DNA of 45,395 nucleotides from Mesostigma viride (GCA_009746045.1 RPFO01000238.1:1-45395); one strand, 5' to 3'. Shown: positions 18,380-29,320, counted from the first letter of the stretch. Translations and numbers: made by a program. The notes: generated by a model not told the origin, from the letters alone.

Positions 18380-19048
18380 ATGGAGCCCTCCCGCGATAAG
18401 CCGGCTATGGCGGCAACGGATGTCCCTCCTGCCAAGCGCCAGCCGCCTGCAAACGGCAATGGCGAGCAGTCCCCCGCCATGAAGGTGTACCTGAAACAGC
18501 GGGACACCGAGGACAAGGTGGCAAAGTTCCTGGGGGCTGTGAAAACCAAGCAGGGGCACGCAAACACGCACGAATTCGATGAGAAGTACAAGCGGGACGC
18601 GCACATGCACGATATCCAAGTGCTGCCGGGCGGCGAGATTTTCTGCGAGAATGCCGCATCGGTGGGCGCCTTCCTCTGCGATTCGGGCGTTTTTGGGAAG
18701 AGCGCGCGCGCAGAACCGCCTGCACAGAACAGGGCTGGCAGTGTGCGGGGGCCTGTTACTTGCGGCGTGTGCAAGAAGCACACCGATTTCCTGCTGGATC
18801 CGCAGCAGGATGCCAGCGGAGGGGAGGACCCTCAGGAGCATATCCATATCCACGGTGTGTGTGTGGATTGCGCTGTGCAGACCATAGAAACGAGCGGCAA
18901 GCGCGGCATGTGGTGCCCCTTGTGCGCTGCGGACCCTTTGATCGAAGTGCTGATCGATTTGGGCCGCGCAAAACACCTTTCGGAGGCCCCGTACTTTGTG
19001 TACAGCCCCGAGAAGAGCCTGCTGGCTGCTGCCTATGAGGATATGTGA
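18380..19048 (+). CDS. RING-like zinc finger protein
   Basis: 222 residues. A charged N-terminal region of ~120 residues is followed by a RING-like cluster at about 128-182: CGVC, a His-rich HIHIHG segment, CVDC, and MWCPLC. The spacing suits a C3HC4 RING with an extended first loop, so E3 ubiquitin ligase activity is the likely role (inference). A TATA-like GATAAAA lies 74 nt upstream and AATAAA is at 19062-19067. Sequence after the stop shares CAATGAGCCCCAC with the 3' region of the F-box gene. Confidence 0.8.
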   Translation: MEPSRDKPAMAATDVPPAKRQPPANGNGEQSPAMKVYLKQRDTEDKVAKFLGAVKTKQGHANTHEFDEKYKRDAHMHDIQVLPGGEIFCENAASVGAFLCDSGVFGKSARAEPPAQNRAGSVRGPVTCGVCKKHTDFLLDPQQDASGGEDPQEHIHIHGVCVDCAVQTIETSGKRGMWCPLCAADPLIEVLIDLGRAKHLSEAPYFVYSPEKSLLAAAYEDM

Positions 19049-19204
19049 ATGGTGCAGTACTAATAAAGCTTGGATTGTTTTCCTTATAAAGTCCCCACAA
19101 TGAGCCCCACATAGATAGCCCGGCGGCGCGGACTCGCGGACTTAGAAGCCCCGGCAGCACGCGCGGGCCGACAGGCGCCGGATCGGACAGGCGGCGGGCT
19201 GACA

Positions 19205-19910
19205 GGCGCTGGTTATAGCAGGTGTCAGACGCCAGCAGCAACTCGCATGGGTGACGGGCGCCAGCAGCAACTCGCATGGGTGACGGGCGCCAGCAGCAAC
19301 TCGCATGGGTGACGGGCGCCAGCAGCAACTCGCGTGGGTGACGGGCGCCAGCAGCAACTCGCGTGGGTGACGGGCGCCAGCAGCAACTCGCATGGGTGAC
19401 GGGCGCCAGCAGCAACTCGTATGGGTGACGGGCGCCAGCAGCAACTCGCGTGGGTGACAGCGCCAGCAGCAACTCGCATGGGTGACGGGCGCCAGCAGCA
19501 ACTCGCGTGGGTGACAGACGCCAGCAGCAACTCGCGTGGGTGACAGACGCCAGCATCAACTCGCATGGGTGACAGACGCCAGCATCAACTCGCATGGGTG
19601 ACGGGCGCCAGCAGCAACTCGCACGGGTGACGGGCGCCAGCAGCAACTCGCGTGGGTGACGGGCGCCAGCAGCAACTCGCATAGGTGACGGGCGCCAGCA
19701 GTAACTCGCATGGGTGACGGGCGCCAGCAGCAACTCGCATAGGTGACGGGCGCCAGCAGCTACTCGCGTGGGTGACAGACGCCAGCATCAACTCGCATAG
19801 GTGACAGACGCCAGCAGCAAATCGCATAGGTGACGGGCGCCAGCAGCTACTCGCGTGGGTGACAGACGCCAGCATCAACTCGCATAGGTGACAGACGCCA
19901 GTAGTCAGCT
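19205..19910. repeat. 29-nt minisatellite
   Basis: About 24 head-to-tail copies of a ~29-nt unit (GGGTGACGGGCGCCAGCAGC then AACTCGCAT). Variants are GTG for CAT, GACAGACGCC for GACGGGCGCC, and CATCAAC for CAGCAAC. One copy (near 19457) is one base short. Units are contiguous with no unique spacers. Long minus-strand frames through it (alternating Cys-Trp-Arg and Leu-Leu-Ala) are repeat artefacts. Confidence 0.9.
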
Positions 19911-20220
19911 ATGCATGGGACCGCGCGGGACGACAGGCGCGGGCTGAGGGGTGCCGCGACTGACAGGCGCGGGCTAGTAGCTGCAAGATCCGACAGGTGA
20001 CCGCCGCCAGCAGTAAGTGCCGTCTGTGACAGGCGCCAGCAGTCACCGGGGCACGGGACTGCGCGGGCCGACAGGCGCCGGTTCCGACAGCCGCGGGCCA
20101 GCAGCCGACGGTTACGGCACGTGACAGGCGCCCGCGGACCCTCCACGCCCCGCGGGCCGAATCCGGGTCGAGTAAGTGCCGAGTCGGCGCGCGGACGCCG
20201 GAAAGCGGACGCACACCGCC
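19911..20220. repeat. degenerate GACAGGCGC repeats
   Basis: Diverged relatives of the minisatellite core: GACAGGCGCGGGC, GACAGGCGCCAGCAG and GACAGGCGCCGG recur every 25-45 nt. The same core appears singly elsewhere (2042, 16695, 16893). No gene is supported here. Confidence 0.55.
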
Positions 20221-21050
20221 GGGCGGGGCGGGCGAACCGTTCGGGCGAACGGTTCGGGCGAACGGTTCGGGCTATCCCCCACGACACTCGACGAATCCCA
20301 CGGAAAATGAAAAGTTTGAAAAGTTCGGGCTATCCTGTTCGCCCGAACTTTTCGCGATAGCCCGAACTTTTCAAAACCTCACACGGGAAAACCAAAACTT
20401 TTGAAAAGTTTTGGCTCTGAGTCCCACGGCAAATGAAAAGTTTGAAAAGTTCGGGCGAAGGTTCGGGCGAACGAAATATAGCACGAACCGCCAACTTAGT
20501 CCCCACCGGACGGGGTGCACCGCACTTTCGTATATACTCTACCTTCCTTTCCTAACACATAAAATATTGCACATGCTTCCTAACACATATTATTCTAACA
20601 CACTTCCTAACACATATTATTTACAACTACACACTACCCTGTATACAGCCATACCCATAATAATATGTGTTAGCAACCCTACCTATATTTTATGTGTTAG
20701 CAACCATACCCATAATAATATGTGTTAGCAACCATACCAATATTTTATGTGTTAGCAAACCAACACTAAGGATATACACACCCCTACCCGTGCACACCCC
20801 CGCCAGTGGGAACTAAGTTGGCGGTTCGGGCGATTTTGCGTTCGCCCGAACCATAGCCCGAACTTTTCAAACTTTTCATTTGCCGTGGGAATCAGAGCCA
20901 AAACTTTTTGAAACTTTTCGTTTTCGCGTGGGAGGCTCTGAAAAGTTCGGGCTATCCTGAAAAGTTCGGGCTATCCTGTTCGCCCGAACTTTTCAAACTT
21001 TTCGTTTGCCGTGGGAGACGGCCAGTGCCGTGGGGGACAGCCCGAACCGC
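20221..21050. repeat. long-inverted-repeat non-coding element, copy 3 (diverged)
   Basis: Arms at roughly 20285-20510 and 20810-21035 are imperfect reverse complements built from TTCGGGCTAT and TTCGGGCGAA units with AAAAGTTTGAAAAGTT spacers. The AT-rich centre (20530-20770) again carries CTAACACATAAAATAT and CTAACACATATTAT repeats, about four per side, in inverted orientation. Same architecture as the element at 6957-7562, but longer and diverged, so this is a family rather than a simple copy of the arm. Confidence 0.75.
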
Positions 21051-22083
21051 TCCGGCGCGGGGCCGGGGACGGGACGGGGAGGGGGACACAAGCCGCGGGG
21101 CCGCGATCCAACACACACGCGCGCACGCAGAGACGGACCAACCCAACAAACTTTATTAACAATATACGGATCCGTATATACGACTCAACACACCGCACCG
21201 CCACCCGCGGGCGGAGGGGGGCTGTCAAGAACGGGTCTGAGTACTGCGCCAATTCCCGGTTCAACTCGGCCATCAGGCCAGGCGTCTCCGCCTCAATCCT
21301 GTCCAACTCACCGGGAGCGAAACAGCTCCCATACTTTTCCCAGTTCTCCTCACACTCGGCCCAAAACGCGCCCACATCAATAGAACACGAGAGGGTCTCA
21401 TCCACCGCACCGGTGGTCGACGCGACGGGCGTCTCGGCGGGGTCGGGCGACCGCATGATGCGCGAGATCTCCTCGTCGGTAAAGTCGAAATCCACGATCG
21501 CGTCTTCGTCCACGAACGTGAACAGGGGCGACGACGACAACGAACCGTCCGCCACCGGCGAGCAACGCGACAAGGGGGCGGGGTATCCGGTACCGGCGCA
21601 CGAAGCACCACCGTCGTCGCGATTGCACCGCCGATCCACAACGCACTGGATCTCGCTCGCGCCCCCCGGCGAATTTGCAAACGACGAAAACGACACCCAT
21701 TTCGGGCTGTCCACCGAGGGCGGCGGGGAAGACGGGCAGGCCAAGCGGTCGTACGGGCCCACGGCGACAGCCTCGCGAGTGTGGCACGGTGCGCGGCGGA
21801 ACACGTGAACCGGCGTAGAGTCCAGCAACGGCGGGCACGACACGCACGAGTTGGGAAGCCGCCATGCGTTGGCACCCACGCGAGAAGACGTCGTCAGCTG
21901 ACGGAGACGTTCCGCCTGTTCGCGGCGGTGTTTTTGCGCCCACACGCGTTCGCGGGCGCGGCACGGGTCGCACCGTTTCGTGTGCGTGTTGCCGTCTTTC
22001 ACGGAGGTGAACAGGGCGACGGGCTTGTGCGCCTTGCACTTGTTGCACCAGCACAGCTGCGGGGGATTGTCGGAGGCGTCCAT
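20971..22083 (-). CDS. protein with N-terminal Cys4 motif, unknown function
   Basis: Starts MDASDNPPQL at 22083; upstream frame to 22200 contains the TTAAAAGG box (22168-22175) and so is probably leader. Residues 11-45 carry a Cys4 motif (CNKC, then CDPC about 22 residues on, followed by RARER), a small treble-clef-type zinc motif seen in several virus and protist proteins. The middle is Ser/Pro-rich, and the C-terminal part is acidic (FVDEDAIVDFDFTDEE), which could be an activation-type region (inference). The open frame runs to 20971, but AATAAA (minus strand 21157-21152) lies before that stop. A one-base shift in the C run near 21222 would end the protein at 21185. The true end is probably there. 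Confidence 0.6.
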   Translation of the reverse strand: MDASDNPPQLCWCNKCKAHKPVALFTSVKDGNTHTKRCDPCRARERVWAQKHRREQAERLRQLTTSSRVGANAWRLPNSCVSCPPLLDSTPVHVFRRAPCHTREAVAVGPYDRLACPSSPPPSVDSPKWVSFSSFANSPGGASEIQCVVDRRCNRDDGGASCAGTGYPAPLSRCSPVADGSLSSSPLFTFVDEDAIVDFDFTDEEISRIMRSPDPAETPVASTTGAVDETLSCSIDVGAFWAECEENWEKYGSCFAPGELDRIEAETPGLMAELNRELAQYSDPFLTAPLRPRVAVRCVESYIRIRILLIKFVGLVRLCVRACVLDRGPAACVPLPVPSPAPRRSGSGCPPRHWPSPTANEKFEKFGRTG

Positions 22084-22305
22084 GGCGGGGCGACGAGAGA
22101 CGCGGGCAGAGTCTCGCTCACTTGAGTGGTTCTGAGGCGAGAAGACCCCTTTGGACAGAGGGCACCGCCTTTTAAGTCCGCGGCCATCCGCACGGACCAA
22201 TCGCGTGCGAGGGAGGAGGGCCGCCCCGACCCACCAATCACGCGCAGGTGTAACCGCGAGTCTATCCGTAACCGAAACTCGGAGTAGGATCCGACGGCGG
22301 TCGGG

Positions 22306-22549
22306 CGTAACCGATGGTCAGGGGTTGCGATCGGACGACGGGCGCGCGAAACGTTATCCGTCTTCCAGAAGGGTGTATAGATAAGGTAACGGACGCCCGG
22401 CGGGACGCGATCCGGCGGTCACGGTGTCGTAACCGACGACCGGGGATTGCGATCGGACGGCGGTCGCGCGAAACGTTATCCGTCTTCCGGAAGAGTGTAC
22501 AGAGAAGGTAACGGACGCCCGGCGCGCGCGATCCGACGGCCGTGGGTCG
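22306..22549. repeat. 121-bp tandem repeat in the divergent promoter
   Basis: Two copies (22306-22427 and 22428-22547) of a ~121-bp unit start CGTAACCGA and contain GCGCGAAACGTTATCCGTC and GGTAACGGACGCCCGGCG. A partial third copy begins at 22548, and a partial one precedes at ~22265. It lies between the minus-strand gene at 22083 and the plus-strand gene at 22763. CCAATCA boxes flank it (22195, 22237, 22616, 22641). Confidence 0.75.
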
Positions 22550-22674
22550 TAACCGATGGTCGGGATAAGGATCCGAGGGACGTCGCGCGGCGGCGCGGGG
22601 CGCGCGGGCCGGTAGCCAATCAGAACGTGAGATGTCGTCCGCCAATCACGGCGCGAGATGTCGGACCGGGCGGG

Positions 22675-22700
22675 TATAAGAAGAGCGCAGGCGGCCGCAA
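22675..22700 (+). promoter_or_regulatory. TATA box of the second MYND-like gene
   Basis: GGGTATAAGAAGAGCGCAGG, 83-88 nt before the ATG at 22763. CCAATC boxes are at 22616 and 22641. Confidence 0.5.
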
Positions 22701-22762
22701 GACCGTGGTCTCAGCTCCCTCTCTAGCAATCTAGCTCCTCACCGCTCTCGTTGTCCACCGTC

Positions 22763-23770
22763 ATGGGAAAATACAAGAACCCCGTCTTCGTCGCGATGTC
22801 GCCCATTCAAGCGCTCGCCGGAATGCCGAATACCGACGGCATGCCCAAAGTTCCCATCGTTTCCTGCAAGCGCAAGGAGGAAAGGCCTGGGCAGCCATAT
22901 CCCATCAAAAAGGTGCGCACACTGCAGTGCTCCCAACAAGTCGTCGACAAGGCAGCCTCCGTCGCCGACGACATGAAGGTCTCGCGAGGCGAAGTCCCCG
23001 CCACCGCCGACGAGGTGATCGCCGCTCGCAAGCGACTCAACGGCTGGCTTGCGGAGGGCGCCTTGCGCACCGAAGAGGAGAAGATGGCGGACCTCAAGAG
23101 GGATTCCGCCGTCGGCTTGCAGCAAGTCGCCCTGTCCAGAGTGTTCGAGCACCTGTGCGGTCATTATGACGTCCTGCTTGACAAGTGCAAGGAGTGGGAC
23201 GCGCGGTATGGCCGCGGTGCGCTCTTGATCCGTGTCCGCCACGTCTCGCAGGCGTCGCGACAAGTCGTGGTTGACTGGGTCACCGCCGAGGAGTTGAAGG
23301 ACCGCTGCTTCTTCACCTACTGGCAGGCGATGCAGTACAACAGGGACACCGAAATCATGATCGCCGCCTGTTTCAGCGACATGTCCGGCCGTGACGGATG
23401 CCAGAAGTCATGGTACGGCGGGATTTTCACCAAGGCTCTCGCCAGCGAGTGGAAACAGAAGTTCCGCCTGTCGCCCGCGCTGCGGCCCTGGGTGCCCGTT
23501 ACGAGACTCCCTCTCCCCCTCCAGTGCATGGGAAAGGGGTGCGCCAAGACGGTAGGAGAGGGTAGCGCGCAGTGGCACGCGTGCGGCGAGTGCCGGGACG
23601 CCGTGTTCTGTTCCAAGGCGTGCTCCGAGACGGCGCACGAGTGCCAGAAGTTTGCGTTCTTGCGTGGGGGTGTGGACTTGTGCATCAAGCACGTAGGCCC
23701 GGTCTTCCACAAGGGGAGCCGGGGGGTGACGCCGCGGTGCCCCCACAAGTGGGACGTTTCCTCACAGTAG
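22763..23770 (+). CDS. MYND-like zinc finger protein
   Basis: 335 residues from MGKYKNPVF. The C-terminal part (about 255-297) carries a MYND-type cluster: CMGKGC, CGEC, VFCSKACS and HECQKF. The HxxHK part is altered compared with the MYND protein at 17140, so it is a divergent member. The N-terminal 250 residues are alpha-helical without a recognised domain. A role in recruiting host transcription factors is inferred. A run of TGTAC motifs and AATGAATC follows the stop. Confidence 0.75.
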   Translation: MGKYKNPVFVAMSPIQALAGMPNTDGMPKVPIVSCKRKEERPGQPYPIKKVRTLQCSQQVVDKAASVADDMKVSRGEVPATADEVIAARKRLNGWLAEGALRTEEEKMADLKRDSAVGLQQVALSRVFEHLCGHYDVLLDKCKEWDARYGRGALLIRVRHVSQASRQVVVDWVTAEELKDRCFFTYWQAMQYNRDTEIMIAACFSDMSGRDGCQKSWYGGIFTKALASEWKQKFRLSPALRPWVPVTRLPLPLQCMGKGCAKTVGEGSAQWHACGECRDAVFCSKACSETAHECQKFAFLRGGVDLCIKHVGPVFHKGSRGVTPRCPHKWDVSSQ

Positions 23771-23884
23771 AAGAGTTGTAATCATGTACATGTAAACCTA
23801 TATTTGGAATGAATCAAGTTTCCTCACATCCTCATGCACGCGAATGTATTGTTGGAAAACCTTTTTCGTAGGGTGTAGTATATC

Positions 23885-26800
23885 ATGACGGAGAATACCT
23901 ATTGCGGATTCCGAGACTTGCGTACCGGCGCGGATCAGGGGTATTGTAAGGGGCGGCGCCAGTTTCGAATGTATGGCCGTCATGAGATCAAACTTGGTGA
24001 AAACGAGCGACGTCCGCCGTTACCGTCCGGTGCCGCGACAGGGAAACCGTATTGCGGCGGGCACGGCGGAAATATCGGGACGTACTCCCAATGCCAGGCC
24101 AAGTCGCAGTTGCGGCGATGGGGGTACTACACGAAGGACACGGTCGAGGAGGCGGAGGAGGAGGCGGACGGTCAGAGGAGCCGGAAGCAGATGATAAAGG
24201 GGAGCGGTATGACGGCGGCGGAACTGGCGAATTATAAGAAGGACGCGATGGACAATATTCATAAGGCAGAGGATGATATCGATAGGTGGACAGGAGAGAT
24301 TGTGAGTGGGTTGCCGCGGGAGGCGATGTTGTACAAAAAAAAATTGCTCAAAGCTGTCAAAGAATGGCTCGGACAGGCTAGGCTTGTGTATCGAAGGAAT
24401 TGGCACGAGGAGGCGCCTGCCCGTGGATCGCGTGACGCAGCGGATGTGGCAACGACGGCGGGGGGGCGGCGGCGGGACCCTCTCGCCCAACGAACGCCCC
24501 AAGGACCTCTGCCCGCGCCGCACCACCGTCCAATCAGCCGGCCGTCGCGGCGGGCACTCCAGCGCCACCTTCGCGTCGAGGCACGCGTACGACTACCGTC
24601 GCGACGGCCAACAGACAACGACCTCCTGCCATCGGGTCCAAGAACGGAAATCTGGTTTTGTTGAGGGAAAAATATTCTGGGCGGTTGTATTGGGTCGGTC
24701 CGAGAGAAAGGAAACCGTTGGCAGACGACTTACAGCCCGCCGACGCGAAAGAGATTCCGAAGAACCGGACTCTTTTTTTCGAGGATTATGATAAATATTT
24801 TCGTCCTAGCAAATTTGCTTCCGGCGCCGGGCCCTCGGCCCCACCCGTCGCCGCGGTACCTTCGCGTCGACTCAATAACAGCTCGAAAGATGACGATTTG
24901 GACGATATTCGCGTTATGGAAGCCGAATTGGGCTTGTTGCAGAGGGAAGTGGGTAGAACCTCGAAACGATCCAAGGCCGCTGATCTGCGAAAACAGGTGG
25001 CATATGTAGAACGCGAAATCCAAGAGATGAAGAGGAAGTTTGAGGATAAATATCAAGAGTCATTGGATGAGGCCGCAGACGCGGCACACGAACGCGCCAA
25101 AAACATAGCTTGGAATGAGATTCTTCGGTTGGAGCGTAATTTGGCCCAAAATGAGACCGACATTGCGGATGCACAGCGGAATAGGCAAGATAAGAACGTA
25201 AGGCTATTGCAATTGACGAGGGAAAGGATACAAACGCAAATTCAGAAACAGAAGCGGCGGTATGAATACTATTGGGGCGAATTGCCGTCTACCCCCCCTT
25301 CATCAACGCCCCCTCGCGGCACCGGTCCTGTGACGCGATCGGCGAGCGCTGCCGCGAGGAGTGAGGACATAGGCGGCGGCGCTTATTCCGGCGGCCTGGA
25401 CAGGGATGACGACGGAGGCGGCGGGGAGGCAGACTCGGGAAGTAGCGTCCCTCCTGTCGAGGCCGGTCAACAGACGGTGGAAAAACAAATTCGTCGACAG
25501 CAGGAGCTAGTGAATCGTTTGAGAGACTCTGTTGATTCTGCTCGTTCTCGCTGGGAATCTGCGGGTGAAGTCTTGCAACGGAATGCGCTTTTAACGGAAG
25601 CGCAGAAGAAGCTCGAAGAGTTGATCATGAATCCAGGAGGCGAACGGGCTGTGCCGGGGCGTGATATTCTTCGGATGCGGGACTTGAGACAAGGATCGGT
25701 TTATTATGATCAGGCGAAGCGTAAGCAAGCCGAACTTTTGGCCGCGGAACGAGCGTCCTCCGCGGATGAGGAGGAGGCCGCGCAGGCTCTGTCGGGGGGC
25801 GCAGGTGGGGCCGGAGGGTCGGGCGCGCGTTCGGCGGGGTCGGGGAAACAGCAATCGAGGGGAGGGGGCGAGGAGGGATCCGGCGATAGCACGGCCGAGT
25901 CGGGTCCTCGAACCGAACAATCGTGGGCGGAGTACCTTGCGGAATTGCGAGGCCTCGTCAACAAAGCCGTCGGTACGACGGAGACCGCGAAGGGGGATCG
26001 AGCGTATATGAAAGAGGCTCGAGACGCCGTGGAGGCTCTCCGTAAGAAAGCAGGTTCTGCACCGTCGGCGCGTTCTGATTCGGAGAGTGTCAAGGCGTCT
26101 ACTGTGCTCGCGAATGCATGCGACAAGGTTTTGAGTCTGTTGAGCAACTCGTCTTTCAACGTGTCCGCGATCGCCGAGGCGGCTCAGGCGATGGTGACTT
26201 CTCGTCTCAAGGCTGAACAAGCGATAGCGGCGGATTTTCACTTCAGTCGTCTGCCACCGCGGGATGAATCGACCGGCGTGATCCCGACCCCTCCGCGGCC
26301 CGATATGCCGGGGAGACAGCCGCTCATACTACCCGCTCCTCGTCGGAACGTATGGCTGGACTATTTCCGCGAGCTCCGAAATATGCAAGATGATGTGGTG
26401 GAGATGACGGAAAAGGCGATCAAAGATAAACGTGTTTCGGATCAAGCGTTTGAGGCGGTAAAATTGCTGGACGAGAAGTTGGAAAGCGCGCCGTCGGAGT
26501 ATGACCTCGACTATCGGATAGGTAACAACCTTCCCGGAGGCGCTAGCGTTGACCTCACCGAAAATTTCACCCTTGCCTGTGATGACGTACATACAAGCAT
26601 TGAAAATAAGTCCGGTGACAAGGCAATTGAGAAAGCAATGGGAGTGATGATGGGGAATACAAAAAAGCTGTGAGTGCGGTAGCGAAAGAAGTCGAGATCG
26701 TGATCGCCGGCGCGGAGCGCGTGAATACTTCTCCTGATGTTTCGCGGGGTGTCCAGACGAGAAGTTCTTCTCGGACCGCCGCCGCGAGCCCCGCGCCCCC

Positions 26801-28258
26801 TTCCCCCGCTGGCGGGGGGAATACACCTCCTCGCGCGCCGCCCGCTCCTTCTCCCGCTGGCGGGGGCAGTACGCCCCGCCCTCCCGCGTCGCCCGGCCCT
26901 CTCCCCGCTGGCGGGGGCAGTACGCCCCGCCCTCCCGCGTCGCCCGCCCCACTCGCGGGGGGGGCAATACCCCCCTCGTCCGACCCCTCCCACGGGGGGG
27001 GCAATACACCATCCCCTGGGGTCCGGCGGTCGGCGCGTCAGGCCGCCGCGCGGGGTAAAGAACAGGTGGAAGGGTCTCCGGCGACAAGGACGACGCCCTC
27101 GTCTGAGAGGGAGGAGGGTGAGGTCGCCAGGTCGCTGGACCTGAATACAGCTGTTGCGCGTGCGATGGCAGGGAACGCGCGCGGGGGTCCTTCCGGTCTC
27201 GGCGTCAACGAGTATGGAAGTAACGTGCTGGACGGTGACAATCCCGTCGTCGACGATACCGAACGTCGGGGCGAGGATTCTGATAATCTCCATGCCGTTG
27301 TTTCGATGCCTCCGGCAAGGTTGTTGCCTCTTGATGCGCCGCGGATCTACAATCCGAAGTATTCCGATAGGGTCGACAGACCTTTCACGATGAAGATCCC
27401 AAATACCGAAAACGACCGGATTCTGTACAGGCGGAGCGCTTTGGAAGGCGCAGACAGTTTTTACAACGCGATATTCGTGATCAAGGCGTTCCGGGCGAAA
27501 CAACAGATGAAGCCAGTGGTCTGAGGCCCAGAGTGGAAGAGTTAAAGAGGAAACTGGGACAACAACTGGGTGGGTATTTGAAAATCGCGCAGAGTGAGTT
27601 GGGTTTCGATCCGGGGAAAAAAACAGATATTATAAGCAGATTGGCAATCCCGACGAGTAAGGGGGCGAGTGCGGAGGTGATCGCGATCACGGCCCGCTAC
27701 CTCAAGAACGACATCGTTGTCGTCAGTAAGAGACCGGAATCTCATCGCGTGCCTCCGTCTGAAACAACATTCGCCGATGTGCGTACGTACAGAGCATTCC
27801 GGGGGAAAAGGACGGGCGATCCATATTGCGTATATTTCGACGGGAACCGTTTCGAGGCATTGCTCACGACGTTTGAGTTGCCGTCCGAACGGCACCCCGT
27901 CCATCAGGCGGCGTCCCGTTCCATGCCCATGTCGGCGCAATCGCACCATGTGTTGGCCCAGCGAGCGTACGCTCTCCAGCGGTTCGCGGACGCCCTGAGC
28001 GCCCCCGCACGACCGCGGACGGCCCCTCCCCACCCCGTCGCGCAGAACGCAATACCGCGGTACCCCGTGCCGGCGCCGGGACCCGCCTACATCCCGTCCC
28101 GTCCCGCGTTCGCGTCGACCGCCGCGTTCCGCTCGACCGCGCCCGTCCACGCGTTCCCGCAGCACAGAGCGCCGTCGCCAGGTATCCGTGGCCGCCCGTC
28201 CCGGCGCGTCCCGCCTTCGCCGCGAACGTCCCTGTTCCCTCCCAGCGTTTTTTTCTGA
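23885..28258 (+). CDS. giant coiled-coil protein with possible OTU-like C-terminal domain, three frame breaks
   Basis: Consecutive open stretches (23885-~24460, ~24464-26673, ~26655-27524, ~27460-28258) continue one another in different frames. Changes fall at a 7-G run (24463-24469), a 4-G run (26652-26655) and a 5-T run (27457-27461). Read as one gene it would be roughly 1450 residues. Order: an N-terminal Cys-containing segment; a Pro/Ala/Thr linker; long charged coiled coils (24900-25280, 25470-25770, 26350-26700); Gly/Ser and Pro/Gly-rich linkers; then a C-terminal domain. That domain has GADSFYNAI, then ASAEVIAITARYLKNDIVVV, then YFDGNRFEALL, which follows the order of OTU-fold motifs with Ser and Arg where Cys and His are catalytic. 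It is probably a large virion or scaffold protein (inference). The end may instead be at 28278, overlapping the next ATG. Confidence 0.6.
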
Positions 28259-28274
28259 ACTCGTTGTACGGACG

Positions 28275-28562
28275 ATGAAGTGTAAGAGGAAGACGGTGAC
28301 GCACGGCGGGCGCTGCAAGAACGAAGCCAGGCCGGGGAGGAAGACGTGCGCGATCCATGCTCGCGGTGTTCACCACGTGGCGAGAAGTTGCGGGATGCAC
28401 GTCGCCAGGACGAAGGAAACCAAGCGCAAGTACGACGACATGGCGACGGGCATCCCGTCCGCTCCGGCGACGGTGGCCGACGCGGTCCGTCTGTCGTGGC
28501 TGTCCCGATTCCCGGGACAGACGGGCGCGCCCACGCAGGAGGAGGCAAAGAAAGGCAAGTGA
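28275..28562 (+). CDS. small CxxxTxxGxxC-type zinc protein
   Basis: 95 residues starting MKCKRKTVTHGGRCKNEA. The N-terminus holds CKRKT-x4-GRC-x10-C-x2-H, a short Cys3His motif found in many giant-virus proteins (form: CxGxTxxGxxCxx...CxxH). The rest is charged with no known domain. A related motif occurs at 34534-34265. Its ATG may overlap the stop of the preceding gene as ATGA at 28275-28278. Confidence 0.6.
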   Translation: MKCKRKTVTHGGRCKNEARPGRKTCAIHARGVHHVARSCGMHVARTKETKRKYDDMATGIPSAPATVADAVRLSWLSRFPGQTGAPTQEEAKKGK

Positions 28563-28636
28563 TCGATCGATCGTGTCGTTTCACGGGATCGTATAAAGTC
28601 CGTCTCCACGTCGCTCCCCTCCACACGCTACCGAGC

Positions 28637-29308
28637 ATGGCCGAGCCCGCGGGGTGGGAGCCTGCCACCGAGTGGACGACGTTCGCTCCCGTTTCGACCC
28701 CGCGTCCGCCGAGCGTCATGTTCCAGGCGCTGCCCCCTCTGGCCTTACGCATCATCTTGGACCGCAGTTGGCCCACCGGGCACGGGGTCTGTCCCGAGAT
28801 GGACGAGATCTACTGGGAGATCAATCCCGCGAAGACGCTCGAAAGGGAGGTGCGCGCGGAACTCAAGTACCGCCAAAAGAGTGACGGCGACCGTCGCCGG
28901 TTCGACGGCCGCGAGGACGAGCAACTGGAGGCCGTCCTGAAGGTCCTGTCTCCCGCGCGATACCGGGAGTGCGTGGACGCCCTCGAAACGCCCAGGGGGA
29001 GGAAGGAGGAGAAGCTTTGGATCCTGTGGGGAAAGATCCACGACGGGCTGGCCCGGCGCGGAAAGCGGGTCAGTCGATCGGAGATGGCCAGGATACGGGA
29101 CCGGCTGTACGATTGTCTGGGGTCGAACAAGAACTTCGCGAACCGGTCCTACTCGTTCGTGGTCAAGTGTTACAACGTCCTGACCGCCAAGTTCAGGCGC
29201 GAGGGCCGCGACCCTCCGTCTTCGCCCGTGTGGGATATGGGGTGGTGGTCCGAACTGGACCGGGAACACGTGCACGAGTATGCGGAAACGGGGCTTGTTC
29301 ATGAATGA
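28637..29308 (+). CDS. unknown charged protein
   Basis: 223 residues from MAEPAGWEPATEW. Helical and strongly charged in the middle (LEREVRAELKYRQK), with no recognised domain, membrane segment or Cys cluster. TATAAAG lies at about 28592. The stop overlaps AATAAA (29308-29313), and the convergent OTU gene stops at 29321, only 12 bp away. Confidence 0.7.
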   Translation: MAEPAGWEPATEWTTFAPVSTPRPPSVMFQALPPLALRIILDRSWPTGHGVCPEMDEIYWEINPAKTLEREVRAELKYRQKSDGDRRRFDGREDEQLEAVLKVLSPARYRECVDALETPRGRKEEKLWILWGKIHDGLARRGKRVSRSEMARIRDRLYDCLGSNKNFANRSYSFVVKCYNVLTAKFRREGRDPPSSPVWDMGWWSELDREHVHEYAETGLVHE

Positions 29309-29320
29309 ATAAAGATGCGT

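Noticed and set aside
19142-19878. Long minus-strand frames through the minisatellite
   Set aside because: Their 29-nt-derived Cys-Trp-Arg/Leu-Leu-Ala repeats are by-products of the tandem repeat.
19205-19910. CRISPR-like array
   Set aside because: The 29-nt units are contiguous with no unique spacers, and no cas genes are present; it is a minisatellite.
20411-20728. Tyr/Thr-rich 105-codon frame in the third long-inverted-repeat element
   Set aside because: It arises from the AACACATATTAT repeats and has no counterpart in the other element copies.
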